Made by a program: the position numbers and the translations under genes
NCBI GenBank assembly: GCA_020055645.1
Contig: CM034546.1
Span: 119,152,375 to 119,216,374, forward strand
DNA: 64,000 bases
Direction: 5' to 3'
From: Tomocerus qinae
Taxonomy: Eukaryota > Arthropoda > Collembola > Entomobryomorpha > Tomoceridae
Shown here: in pieces, positions 1 to 9,449 of the stretch
Layout: each line of letters starts with the position of its first letter
Position numbering within the stretch: the stretch's first letter is position 1
The notes under the pieces: generated by a model
The model's input: only the letters and a program-made list of their open reading frames with translations
What the model was told of the DNA's origin: nothing
The model's database searches: none

Positions 1-736
1 TTTTCTACAAAAATTCTAAATTCAAGTATACAATACAAATGCTATAAATTAAAATACCCAACCTGAGATACCGATACGATACAGTAGTATTCGCAAGTAT
101 CAGCCTTAATTTTGAATTTCTTGATTTGAGATTTGTCACCAAGTGTCAAGTCGGAGTATATAATATCAGTTGCAATTGCAGACTGTGCATGTACTATGTA
201 CAGCTTAGCTATTACTTTATTTGAAATGACAAATGGAAAAGCGAAATATGAAACACGTTAGTTATATAATTATGAATTCCCTGTAAGAAAAATGTCCAAA
301 AATAAAATTCTATCTATCGAAGTTTTACAAATGTCTATTAGAACACTAACACTGGATATTTACATAAACGATTCTTTCATTCACGTATTTTGTGACGGTG
401 AAGATGCGTTGAAATGAAATCAGCCCAGGACAATAAAATTCTTAATTCTCATTCTCACACCTGTGTTAATTGAAACAATGCATTTATTGACCCGTAATAG
501 TATGATATGAATCATAAACTATTATGTCTAACATCTAAACGACCAATATCTGATATCCATACGACAGTATTTAATTTGAAAATTGAATGCATAATAAACA
601 TTGTTGTAAACAGCAGACTTCTTGCAACTTAAAATTGTTCATTTAGCCGTAATCAGCTCTTACCATTTTGTCTATGAATATAATATTACTATGACCTACC
701 ACTTATCTGCTTGTACTTCTATGCTGTATTGTATCT
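1..736. other. Non-coding flank left of the composite transposon
   Basis: AT-rich sequence with no reading frame of useful length and no recognisable RNA gene. It ends where the inverted repeat of the neighbouring element begins. Confidence 0.6.
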
Positions 737-776
737 ACAGTATGTATTGAAAGTGGGTATACATAGGAGTTTATGG
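737..776 (+). repeat. Left terminal inverted repeat, outer part
   Basis: Matches the reverse complement of 3669-3708 almost base for base, including the subrepeats GGGTATACAT at about 755 and 775. The repeat continues after the nested insertion at 1817-1865. Confidence 0.75.
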
Positions 777-935
777 GTATACATAGAATTTTAGTATCCG
801 TAGCACTTTCATTGTTAGTATACAGTACACAAGATCAATTTGCAATTTTTACCAGCCAATTATTAATTCATTGTTCGTCTCTCTTTCCTTCTTTTCGCAA
901 TAAACAATGCGTTGTTTCAATCTGAAGAACTCAAT

Positions 936-1070
936 ATGGATAAACTGTCAATAAGTGAGCGAAATGAAATTGTAAAGATGCGGACAACAATGTCGTTACG
1001 AAAGGTGGCTGAGGAATTCACTATCCTGGAAAGACAGCATCAGAACAGTAGCGGTTACCACAGATCATAA
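936..1070 (+). pseudogene. Tc1/mariner-type transposase, N-terminal fragment (left arm)
   Basis: An ATG at 936 opens 44 codons beginning MDKLSISERNEIVKM and including SLRKVAEEFTI, then stops at 1068 as it enters the palindromic array. ERxEIVKM followed by RKxAExF is the style of the first helix-turn-helix of Tc1/mariner-family transposases. There is no catalytic domain. The same N-terminus recurs on the - strand at 1644-1531, so this is one arm of an inverted duplication, not a working gene. Confidence 0.65.
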
Positions 1071-1360
1071 TGATCATGATCACTTGATCATGATCATCAT
1101 GGTCACTTTATCATGATGATCATGGTCACTGGATCATGATCATCATGATCACTTGATCATGATCATCATGGTCCCTTGATCATGATCATCATGGTCCCTT
1201 GATCATGATCATCATGGTCTCTTGATCATGATTATCATGGTCTCTTGATCATGATCATCATGGTCTCTTGATCATGATCATCATGGTCTCTTGATCATGA
1301 TCATCATGGTCTCTTGATCATGATCATCATGGTCCCTTGATCATGATCATTATGATCAAG
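1066..1360. repeat. Array of near-palindromic 23-bp repeats
   Basis: About 12-13 tandem copies of a 23-bp unit built on GATCATGATCATCATGGTC plus a CYCTT tail. From 1201 the units are in perfect register at 1201, 1224, 1247, 1270, 1293, 1316 and 1339. The first copies (1066-1170) are more diverged. The core GATCATGATC is self-complementary, so every unit can fold. The array lies between the two transposase arms and abuts the broken end of the right-arm transposase frame. Confidence 0.9.
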
Positions 1361-1644
1361 TTTCATCTAACCAATTCCTAAATTGTATGGCATAATGTGG
1401 GGGAGCACCGTCTTGCTGAAAACCAAATGTTGTAAGGATCCACTCCCTTAGCATCCAATTCAGAAATCAAAAAATTGTCTTCCTACTTTTGGTAAGTTTT
1501 TGACGGAACCAGTCCTATCAAACCGAGCTGTTATGATGCTAACTGTCTTTCCCGGATAGTGAATTTCTCAGCCTCCTTTCGTAACGACATTGTTGTCCGC
1601 ATCTTTACAATTTCAATTCGCTCACTTATTGACAGTTTATCCAT
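1356..1644 (-). pseudogene. Tc1/mariner-type transposase, internally deleted and frameshifted
   Basis: On the - strand, an ATG at 1644 starts MDKLSISERIEIVKM (first helix-turn-helix). A stop at 1531 follows. In another frame comes RFDRTGSVKNLPKVGRQ, matching the TGSVxxxPRxGRP linker of this transposase class. After a deletion come ISELDAKGVDPYNIWF and, with a further frameshift, FQQDGAPPHYAIQFRNWLDE, the well-known region around the second catalytic aspartate. The frame ends where the palindromic array starts. Only about 95 of an expected 340 or so residues remain, with several frame breaks, so it is inactive. The family call rests on these motifs; the subfamily is unknown. Confidence 0.8.
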
Positions 1645-2098
1645 ATTGAGTTCTTCAGATTGAAGCAACGCATTGTTTATTGCAAAAAGAAGGATAGAGA
1701 GACGAACAATGAAATAATAAAAGGTAAATCTGGCTGGTAAAAATTGCAAATTAAACTTGTGTACTGTATACTAACAATGAAAGTGCTATGGATACTAAAA
1801 TTCTATGTATACCCAAGGTGAGTGAAATTGTCATGGTAATAGGCTTCTGAATAAAGGTGAGGAAAATTTGAAATCCTGTGAAATAGGCCACGGGAACGGG
1901 GTCTTATGGGGCACGGGAACAGGAGAGGAATGAGGGGATGAGTGCCGGGGTTGTAGTAATTCCGGAGCTCTCAAGATACTATTCACTTGCATGATCCCGA
2001 AAGAGGACAAAAAGATGGAAACACGAAAATCATAGATTGAATTCATTTCAGTTGACGATCAACCTAGCAGAAATTTAATTAACTATGGCATATGTAGT

Positions 2099-2341
2099 TT
2101 GCATTTCACAGACATTGATTACAAACAGACCGGGAATAAAAAGAAGCTACACCAGTTTGTAGTTCCTACAATAAAGAGATATTGCGTAGACACTGAGGTT
2201 GCAACATCTGTCGTTATACGGTCGCATTTTGGCAAGCATATCAACAGTTTTTGTGGTGATCTCCTCCATGTTTTATCTGACATTTCTAGCAATATTCACA
2301 ATAACAACATAATTATGACACGAATGAAACGTTGCGGGTGA
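2099..2341 (+). CDS. Unrecognised small ORF in composite element
   Basis: An 80-codon frame inside the inverted-repeat element, starting MHFTDIDYKQTGNKKKLHQF and ending in a basic MTRMKRCG tail. I recognise no domain, signal peptide or membrane segment. It lies immediately upstream of a second frame that starts around 2343 in a different register, so the two may be parts of one older gene separated by a frameshift. The position inside an element is the only functional hint. It could be chance. Confidence 0.3.
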   Translation: MHFTDIDYKQTGNKKKLHQFVVPTIKRYCVDTEVATSVVIRSHFGKHINSFCGDLLHVLSDISSNIHNNNIIMTRMKRCG

Positions 2342-2360
2342 CAATGAAGAACGCGATCAA

Positions 2361-2726
2361 TTGAAACTATTAAATTCTTCGAACAAAGCGCCCGTAAAGC
2401 CCATGGAACTAAAGTACCATCCGCTAATTCGCAACAAAGTCGCTCCCGATCTCGGCCAATCTCGGGACCAGTTCCGGATCGCACAAGAAATCACACAAGG
2501 CCTTTTGGGTGCATTTCAGACTCGTGTTAGCCTATTTTCGAGGCCGGCCAGACCCCGTGTTGGACCAACCTGACCGGCCTGGTGGAAATGTCTGACTGCA
2601 TCTGTACGGTCTAACAATGACGGAGAATTTCTAAGAGATTATCGGGATTATAGAGAAAATCTGGATTTTCCGTCATTCAAATCATATGAAAATCTATTTC
2701 TCAACTTGATCGACGCTATACTATAG
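2361..2726 (+). pseudogene. Unrecognised broken ORF in composite element
   Basis: One frame stays open from about 2343 to 2726 except for a single TGA at 2571-2573. The part after the stop (SNNDGEFLRDYRDYRENL, then a segment rich in Phe, Asn and Leu) has the composition of real protein, while the part around 2520-2600 is GC-rich and Arg/Pro-rich. It is probably a decayed element gene or one carrying an insertion. I recognise no family. Confidence 0.3.
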
Positions 2727-2736
2727 CTCTAGAAGA

Positions 2737-2997
2737 ATGAGCAAATATGCTTCTAACACCATCATTACGGATGTCCAAGAGGTGGTTCTCGTTCCAAGAG
2801 TCCTGACTAGAAAATCTAAGCAAGTTTTGTTCGATCCAAATTCTAATGTTTACTATGATAGAGAACATGACTTAAGTGATGATGTCCGAGGGAAATTTCA
2901 GAGGACTAACAAACGAATTCGTCTGAAAAATACATCACTTGGTATTAAGTTCACAGATGATAAGATGATAAGGGATGTGATTGTAAGGCAGCTCTGA
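2737..2997 (+). CDS. Unrecognised 86-residue ORF in composite element
   Basis: An ATG at 2737 opens 86 codons with balanced protein-like composition: an N-terminal half with TDVQEVVLVPRVLTRKSKQV, an acidic YYDREHDLSDD stretch, then a basic FQRTNKRIRLKN segment. It converges tail to tail with a broken - strand frame at 3453-3100, leaving about 100 bp of AT-rich sequence between them. That arrangement is common for element-borne genes. No family is recognised. A short DNA-binding or structural protein would fit the charge pattern, but this is speculation. Confidence 0.45.
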   Translation: MSKYASNTIITDVQEVVLVPRVLTRKSKQVLFDPNSNVYYDREHDLSDDVRGKFQRTNKRIRLKNTSLGIKFTDDKMIRDVIVRQL

Positions 2998-3099
2998 ACA
3001 AATAAGTCGGAAAGTCTTGGTTTTAAATATTGTACATAAATTTCGAAATTTAAAAGTTTACCCTGCATTAAATTCAAACTTTTTTTGAAATTTATTTAT

Positions 3100-3453
3100 T
3101 TACATATCTTCTGAGCAATCACCCACATCTTTCGAATCAAATTCTCTGACCTCCACGCGCGATGCAACTTTTTCGTCAAAAATATCTAGTAATAAATTCT
3201 TCGGTGAAAAGTACTTGGTTTCTATTTGCCTTTCCAATCATACTCTTCAATGTAATTCATTGTTGTAGTGTCAACCCTGACCAAAGGATATCTAAATAGG
3301 GAGAACGGCGACCGCTGGCTTAGGGCAACGAATCGATTGTTGCAGGACTTCTAACATCATTTCATCATTTATTGTTGATCTCCCTGATGCCAATGATTCC
3401 CAATTAATCCCATACAATATAAATTCGTCTATTTGGTGCAGGTTGGAAATCAT
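3100..3453 (-). pseudogene. Unrecognised frameshifted gene remnant in composite element
   Basis: On the - strand an ATG at 3453 opens MISNLHQIDEFILYGINWES and continues for 53 codons to a TAG at 3294-3292. Further downstream come short open pieces in shifted frames (NYIEEYDWKGK). The final piece, at about 3212-3100, begins KYFSPKNLLLDIFDEKVA, ends in GDCSEDM and stops at 3102-3100. The pieces read as one protein of roughly 110-120 residues broken by indels. An AATAAATAAA string overlaps the stop. No family is recognised. Confidence 0.4.
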
Positions 3454-3599
3454 TGTAGGTAATACAGTATTGTTCTAGTCATCTCTCATAATTTCCGAGC
3501 CGCGAAAACTAAACCTAAATTGAGAATTAGATGCACCACACTTAGTAGAACTGGATAAGCCTTCGTTCCCGTAGCCTATTTTAAGCTTATACTAGGGAG

Positions 3600-3708
3600 T
3601 ATTCAAAATTAACATCACCTTTATAGAAGCCCAGTCCCCATAACAATTTCACTCACCTTGATGTATACCCATAAACTCCTATGTATACCCACTTTCAATA
3701 CATACTGT
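3600..3708 (-). repeat. Right terminal inverted repeat of the composite element
   Basis: The uninterrupted copy of the terminal repeat. Read as reverse complement from 3708 it matches 737-776 and then, without a gap, 1817-1865. This is the evidence that the left copy was split by insertion. Confidence 0.75.
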
Positions 3709-4774
3709 ATACAAACTCAATGCATAGAGTTTACTATTCCTGTCAACTTTTTACATGTGGTTCAGTATCAAGTGAATGTAATATTGAATATGCAATTGCA
3801 AATTAAATTCATATCATCATAATAGTATGTCATTACATTGATACACTAAAATAATAATTACAAAAATGTTCGCTTACCTTATTACTATCTCCCAAAACGG
3901 AAACTCAGAGAATATCATGCAGTTGACACTTGACACAGTTGACAGTTGAGCAGTTGTCGATTACAGATAGTTTGATAATAGGAGTTACTCGGTTACAATT
4001 ATGAAAGAATCGTTTGACTGGCGGAGACAGAATGATGGATGGAACTATACCATACATGCATGCACTGGCAGTCGTTTTAATTACGATTTTATTATACGAA
4101 CCCCAACTTCCAATCGCAGGCTAAACAACTCAAACAACCATAAGTAAGTTCTTATGTATCAGCTTTTGGCTTTTGACTTTTGACGGATACAAAAATGCAA
4201 GACGCTGACAGGACTGAACAAGAAGGAAAGCTAAAGAATCTAGAATATTATTTAATAGGTACTAATTGTGTTGCCAGTTATTTCATAATTTTTATTTTAC
4301 ATGAAACCGGACATGAAACAACATGATAACCTTTTTCAGAGCATAAAACAGAGTAAACTAAACACTAAACACGAAGTATTCTACAATTATTACAACCTTT
4401 TGACACAGAAAAATCAGAATAAAATGACAACTTTGTCTTGTAACAAAGATTCTTCCACGCACTCTTTTGGTGAACTGCCAGCACCAACTACTCTCAGTAG
4501 GAGTGAGACAAGACCTCCAAAATTACACTATTTATCCTTTACAATTCGTTTCAGCGGGTGCTCTAAATCTTCACTTACGGGGAATGGTACCACGCGGTTG
4601 TGTGCCACAAATGTGTTTTGCTAATTTTGAAACAGCTAAGTGATTCCAATTTTTGTCATAATTTTGGTTGCACTTAGTTTTGCTTCGTATTTTTGGTGAA
4701 CTAAAGTGATTAGCACTGACATACAGATTAGCGAAGGACCCAAACCGTGCATCTGTGCCGTCAATTCACCAAAA
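3709..4774. other. Intergenic region and presumed NOG1 promoter
   Basis: No gene I can support. A 107-codon frame at 4301-4624 has low-information composition and no homology I recognise. The sequence TTTTGGTGAACT occurs at about 4463 and 4691, and its core recurs inverted over the NOG1 start codon. No TATA box is obvious near 4700. Confidence 0.5.
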
Positions 4775-7700
4775 ATGTCTCAGTACAATTTTAAGAAGAT
4801 AGCGGTTGTTCCGACTTCAACGGTAAATCTATTTCCATTTTAGTATAATAATTTAAAATTTTGTGATTAGTAGTTATTATTACAGAAAGGTCAAAGTTAT
4901 TTTGTTCTTAACGGTATTCAATTTTTGTAACTGTTTATTTTATTTCTTTGCTACTTTAGGACTTCATCGACATAATTTTGTCGAAGACCCAAAGGAAAAC
5001 TCCGACCGTTGTCCATAAACATTACAAAATAACAAGGATCCGTCAATTTTATATGAGAAAAGTCAGATACACGCAATCAAACTTCCATGAAAGATTATCT
5101 CAAATCATTCAGGAATTTCCAAAACTTGAAGTAAGTCGATATCAGTTTTTGTGTCACATTATGCATTGCCTTTTTATAAAAAGAAGGAATTGGAGTTTTA
5201 ATAGGGTCGTAATTATTTATTTATAATAAAATTAAATAATTCATTTAATGATTCTGTATACTGTCAAAGAGCCATCCTATCCTACCCTATCGTTTTATAG
5301 CGTTTTATATCAAGGATGGTAAAGGGTATATTTTATATCCTGTAATACAATACTAATTTGCTTGAATTGTAATTTCTGTAATTCAAAAAAATAATTTTAA
5401 AATTCTTATAAAAAAAGTAAATAAAAACTGCTTCTGCATTGTCTCGCAAGTTATGTCAGAAATATGACTAAAGGTTAATGTACACATTATCAACTTATAC
5501 AAGATGCTATGCTCAAAACGATGTGTCAATGTATTTTAAATGAATCCTAAACTAACAATTATGGAAATTTTCTTTAGGATGTCCATCCGTTCTATGCAGA
5601 TTTGATGAACGTTCTTTACGACAAGGATCATTACAAATTGGCATTGGGTCAAATTAACACTGCAAGACATTTGGTGGACAAGTAAGTCAAATGTTTGATT
5701 GATAATCAAATGAAAGTATTGAATTGTACTGACTGACTAAGTACAGCGTTTGAAAATTGAAATGTTAACCATAACATTTACAATCGCGATTGCCCTCAAA
5801 AAAATAATAATATAGACAATTAAAGTGCTAACTTGCTAAGTAAATCGAAATAGGCTACTAGTGGAGCTAACTCACCTATGTATCTAACGTAGAAGAACTA
5901 AGAGCTTCGCAGGTTGGGAAGCAATGTCACCTTGTCACAACCCAAGTGTAGCAAAATAAAAAAGTCTCATGAAAATCGATTTCGATTCGAGTCTCGGAAT
6001 GAATCGTTTGTAAAGTTCGCAAAGGCGGATTTTTAATAAAAAGTTTGAGTTAGACTTATATTAAGGCTAAACATGACAACTTTTTTTGTAAGAAATTATT
6101 CTCAACCTACACGATTTTTTAAATTCGCAACACACTAGAACTATGATCATTCGTCATTCTCGATTTTAAACTAAGAAAGATAACCAACAAACCTTGTTTT
6201 GTCTTTAATTTAACTTTAATTTAACTTTAAATTAGGGAAAAACAATCATTTTCGGCATAATTTATTTTTCTACCTGTGAAAATAGTATAAAAACAGAATG
6301 CGATAACAGAAAGTAATTCATGGACATGAAAATGAGTTGAGAATTTTCTGTAAAGATGTCAAATTTTTTTTAGTCCAAGTTCTGAGCTTAAAATTGTACT
6401 CAGTATTAATCTATTTGGAGATTTTTATTTTTGATAATTAAGCTTAGTTACTTTATAATAGAGCCCCCTTCTTCCGTAAACATGAACATGAAAAATAATA
6501 ATTTTTTTAAAATCATTGTAGCATTGCAAAGGACTACAATCGTCTCCTGAAGTATGGGGATTCTTTGTACAGATGTAAACAGCTTAAAAAAGCTGCACTC
6601 GGACGAATGGCCACTGTGATGAAAAGACAAGCCTCTAGTTTGCAGTATTTAGAACAAGTGCGACAACATTTAGCTCGTTTGCCTAGTATTGATCCTAACA
6701 CCCGAACTATTTTGGTTTGCGGCTTTCCAAATGTTGGTAAATCATCATTTGTCAATAAGGTAAATGAAATGTTTTATAATTCGTATGATATATTTTTTTA
6801 TTACTCTATTAATTATGATTTATGAGCTACATTAAATTGCATTTTCACTTATATTTAGATTACCCGTGCTGACGTAGAAGTTCAGCCTTATGCATTCACA
6901 ACAAAATCGTTGTATGTGGGTCACACTGACTACAAGTATATGAGGTATAGTAATCATTAGAAACGATGAAGCATTAAATAATAATTAAAATTCAGTAGTC
7001 AAACTATATATTCTTCCATTTTTCCTTGCCCTCACCTATTTAGAGAGAAAGAATTTTTTAAGTTTTATTACATTTTCCCTTTCACACATAACATTTTTGT
7101 TTTTTCAGTTAAATCAGTAATATTGTGCTGCTAATATAAAATGTGATTCAATATTTTAATTTTCAATTTATTGATGAAACGGTTTACACAGCTCAGAGAC
7201 CAGAGATGTTGTATTCAGTATATATGGGGTTGAAGTTGAAACGTTTTCCCTCAGTTAACCTACCCCATTTTTACCACCTTTTATGCATACATTTTTATTT
7301 TCGCAGCAGTGTTTATATTGAAACGTTAATTTAAAAAATAGACAATTTGAGATATGTGAACATAATAACATGATTATTATTGTAATGGATATTAAGGTAG
7401 GACTCGGTAGAGAGAGCTTAAGTTTTTGAATTGACTGTTAGATGACTGAATTATAATTAACTCCACGAAATATTCAAAATTAAATGATCACTGTTTCAAT
7501 ATCACTAATTATATTATTCAAATGTTCTATTAACTTATTTTTTATTGACCAGGTGGCAAGTAGTTGATACGCCAGGAATTTTGGATCATCCTTTAGAGGA
7601 AAGGAACACAATCGAAATGCAGGCCATTACCGCACTGGCTCATTTGAGAGCGGCTGTTTTATTCATTAGCGATCCTTCAGAGCAGTGTGGCAATAGTGTG

Positions 7701-9383
7701 GAAGAACAAGTTAGCCTGTTTAACAACATTAGGCCATTATTTGCTAATAAACCGCTAATCTTCGTGCTGAATAAAACCGATATTATTCGTCTGGAAGAAC
7801 TCCCTCCTCACAAACAAGCTGTATATGAAGATATTGTCAAAGATCCAAACATTTGTTTGTTGGAAATGAGCACATTTACAGAAGACGGGGTTATGAGTGT
7901 TAAACAAGAGGTATTTATGCATTTATATTTATGATATTACAATACAATTTTATGAAGCGAACTCAAATGATGTTCATTTACGGTTTTAAATGTCTTAAAG
8001 GCATGTGAACGATTGATGTCCAATCGCATAGAAGCCAAAATGCGAACGAAAAAGGTTAGCGATTTCCTTAACCGTCTTCACGTTGCCATTCCTCAACCAA
8101 GGGACGACAAGCAGCGTCTTCCTTGTATTCCAGGTAATATTCTTACATCTGAAATCTGAAATGTCTGTTATAGTTGTAATAATAAATAACAATAACAATA
8201 ATAATTATTTTGTTCCAATTTTATGTAATTTTTTAAACAGATGCGGTTATATTAAAAAAACAAGCTATGCAAGTAGATAGTGAAATCAAAAAGAGAAAGC
8301 TTGAACGCGACATTGAAGAAGAACTTGGTGATGACTACATCTTGGACTTGAAGAAAAATTATGATCTGCCGGAAGAATTTAAATATGATGCCATTCCTGA
8401 AATTTGGGAGGGACATAATATTGCTGATTACATTGACCCTGATATTCTCGAGGTTAAAATCACTATCTCTACTTACTAAAATTTAAAATACCCATACACA
8501 TATAATCACAGTGTATAAATGTCTATTTTATTTTCAATATACAGAAGCTAGAAAAACTAGAAAGGGAGGAAGAATTACGAGAACAAGCAGGGTATTATAA
8601 TGATACAGACGAAGAAGAAGACGAGGAAGAACTACGTATCAAACATTTGGCTGGAAAAATTCGCGAGAAAAAGAAGTTGATGAAGGTACGTTATCTAAGT
8701 ATTAAGTATTTAGAGTCTTCAATTTTAGCTTATCAACTGCGTTTTCACTATATTGTAACGAACTTTTATTTTCAGATTGATAGAGACATGAGAAAATCTA
8801 GCACTAAACCTACAATGCCGAGAAATACAAATGCTAAACGACGGGAAAGAAGTTTGTCAGGATTAAGAAGGAAAATGGGCGATTTGGGTGTTAAATTAGA
8901 TACCAAAAATCCAGATGTAAGTTAATTGAAATTGTATTAATAGTAGTTTTTTGGAATTTAAACACCTGTAATAACCTTATATTTATATTTACTTTTTACA
9001 GACAAATTACGCTCGTTCTGTAAGTCGGGCCAGGTCTTCTAGCGCCAAACGGATGCGCATGGATTCCACTGCTAGATCTCGATCAAGATCAATGTCTAAG
9101 GCTCCTAGAGATGAAATGGGAATTAAGGACCAAGTTGTAAGTTCAATACAAATTATATAATGTTAAAGTATATGAAGTCTTAATGTTTGTTTTTTGCCAT
9201 ATTAATTTGTGTCTTTTTGTCTATCAGATGAAGAAGAAATTGACCAAAGTTGGAGCTAAAGCACTTAAGAAGGGTGTTGCTAAATTTGCAAGAAAGGGTG
9301 AAGGCGATCGTCATATATTCGATATGAAACCTAAGCATCTGTTTGTTGGCAAGCGTGGTACTGGTAAAACCGATAGAAGATAA
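4775..9383 (+). CDS. NOG1: Nucleolar GTP-binding protein 1 (NOG1/GTPBP4)
   Basis: A GTPase of the OBG/NOG1 class that acts in the nucleolus in 60S ribosomal subunit assembly. Twelve exons join in frame: 4775-4822, 4960-5130, 5578-5681, 6522-6759, 6859-6944, 7553-7910, 8001-8133, 8241-8452, 8545-8685, 8776-8916, 9002-9136, 9228-9383. They give 640 residues, close to the human length. The start MSQYNFKKI matches the conserved N-terminus. The N-terminal helical domain (about 1-160) includes [10 protein letters not shown] and [21 protein letters not shown] motifs are G1 GFPNVGKSS (175-183), G3 DTPG (221-224) and G4 NKTD (289-292). Later come the family segments DDYILDL and [16 protein letters not shown], an Arg/Ser-rich stretch (about 550-580) and a basic tail with [12 protein letters not shown]. 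All splice sites are GT-AG and no key residue is missing. Confidence 0.97.
8170..8206 (+). repeat. AAT/AAC microsatellite in a NOG1 intron
   Basis: Imperfect AATAAT/AACAAT trinucleotide run in the intron between 8134 and 8240. No evident role. Confidence 0.7.
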
Positions 9384-9386
9384 TTC

Positions 9387-9392
9387 AATAAA
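9387..9392 (+). terminator. Polyadenylation signal of NOG1 (proximal)
   Basis: AATAAA begins three bases after the NOG1 stop codon. A second AATAAA at 9441-9446 is followed by a T-rich stretch and is the alternative, giving a more usual 3' UTR. The sequence alone does not show which is used. Confidence 0.55.
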
Positions 9393-9449
9393 CGTTTTTA
9401 TAATATTCTGTAACTTTTTTCGGTTTTTGGCGGAACTAGAAATAAAGTC

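Larger units (their letters stand above)
777..1816. mobile_element. Tc1/mariner-like deletion derivative nested in the left terminal repeat
   Basis: The arms 777-1047 and 1540-1816 are imperfect reverse complements of each other over about 270 bp, with outer ends TACATAGAATTTTAGTATCC and its complement. Both arms encode the start of the same transposase, and the right arm also keeps its DDE-region end. The core holds a palindromic 23-bp array. The insertion splits a terminal repeat that is uninterrupted at the other end of the host element, so it is younger than that element. The TATAC context at both borders fits TA-targeted insertion, but the exact border is ambiguous because host and insert share GGGTATACAT. 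Confidence 0.7.
737..3708. mobile_element. Composite DNA transposon, about 3 kb, with terminal inverted repeats
   Basis: The left end (from 737, ACAGTATGTATTGAAAGTGG) is matched in reverse complement by the right end (to 3708). The match runs about 48 bp and contains two copies of a GGGTATACAT subrepeat. After an interruption at 777-1816 it resumes: the sequence at 1817-1865 (CAAGGTGAGTGAAATTG...) matches the reverse complement of 3600-3660. The full terminal repeat is therefore about 100 bp, and the left copy is split by a later insertion. The interior (about 1870-3600) carries three + strand reading frames and one broken - strand frame, none of a family I recognise. No clean target-site duplication is visible. 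The superfamily is unresolved; ends starting AG with subterminal repeats would fit several classes. Confidence 0.75.

Noticed and set aside
1531..1749. 72-codon frame read as an independent gene with a hydrophobic N-terminus
   Set aside because: Its last 38 residues are the transposase N-terminus starting at the internal Met at 1644; the upstream part is translated leader of the element.
4301..4624. 107-codon frame upstream of NOG1
   Set aside because: No domain, no splice context and Ser/Thr/Asn-rich composition; it may be chance or part of a regulatory region.
6534..6755. Antisense frame across NOG1 exon 4
   Set aside because: It is the shadow of strongly conserved coding sequence containing the G1 motif.
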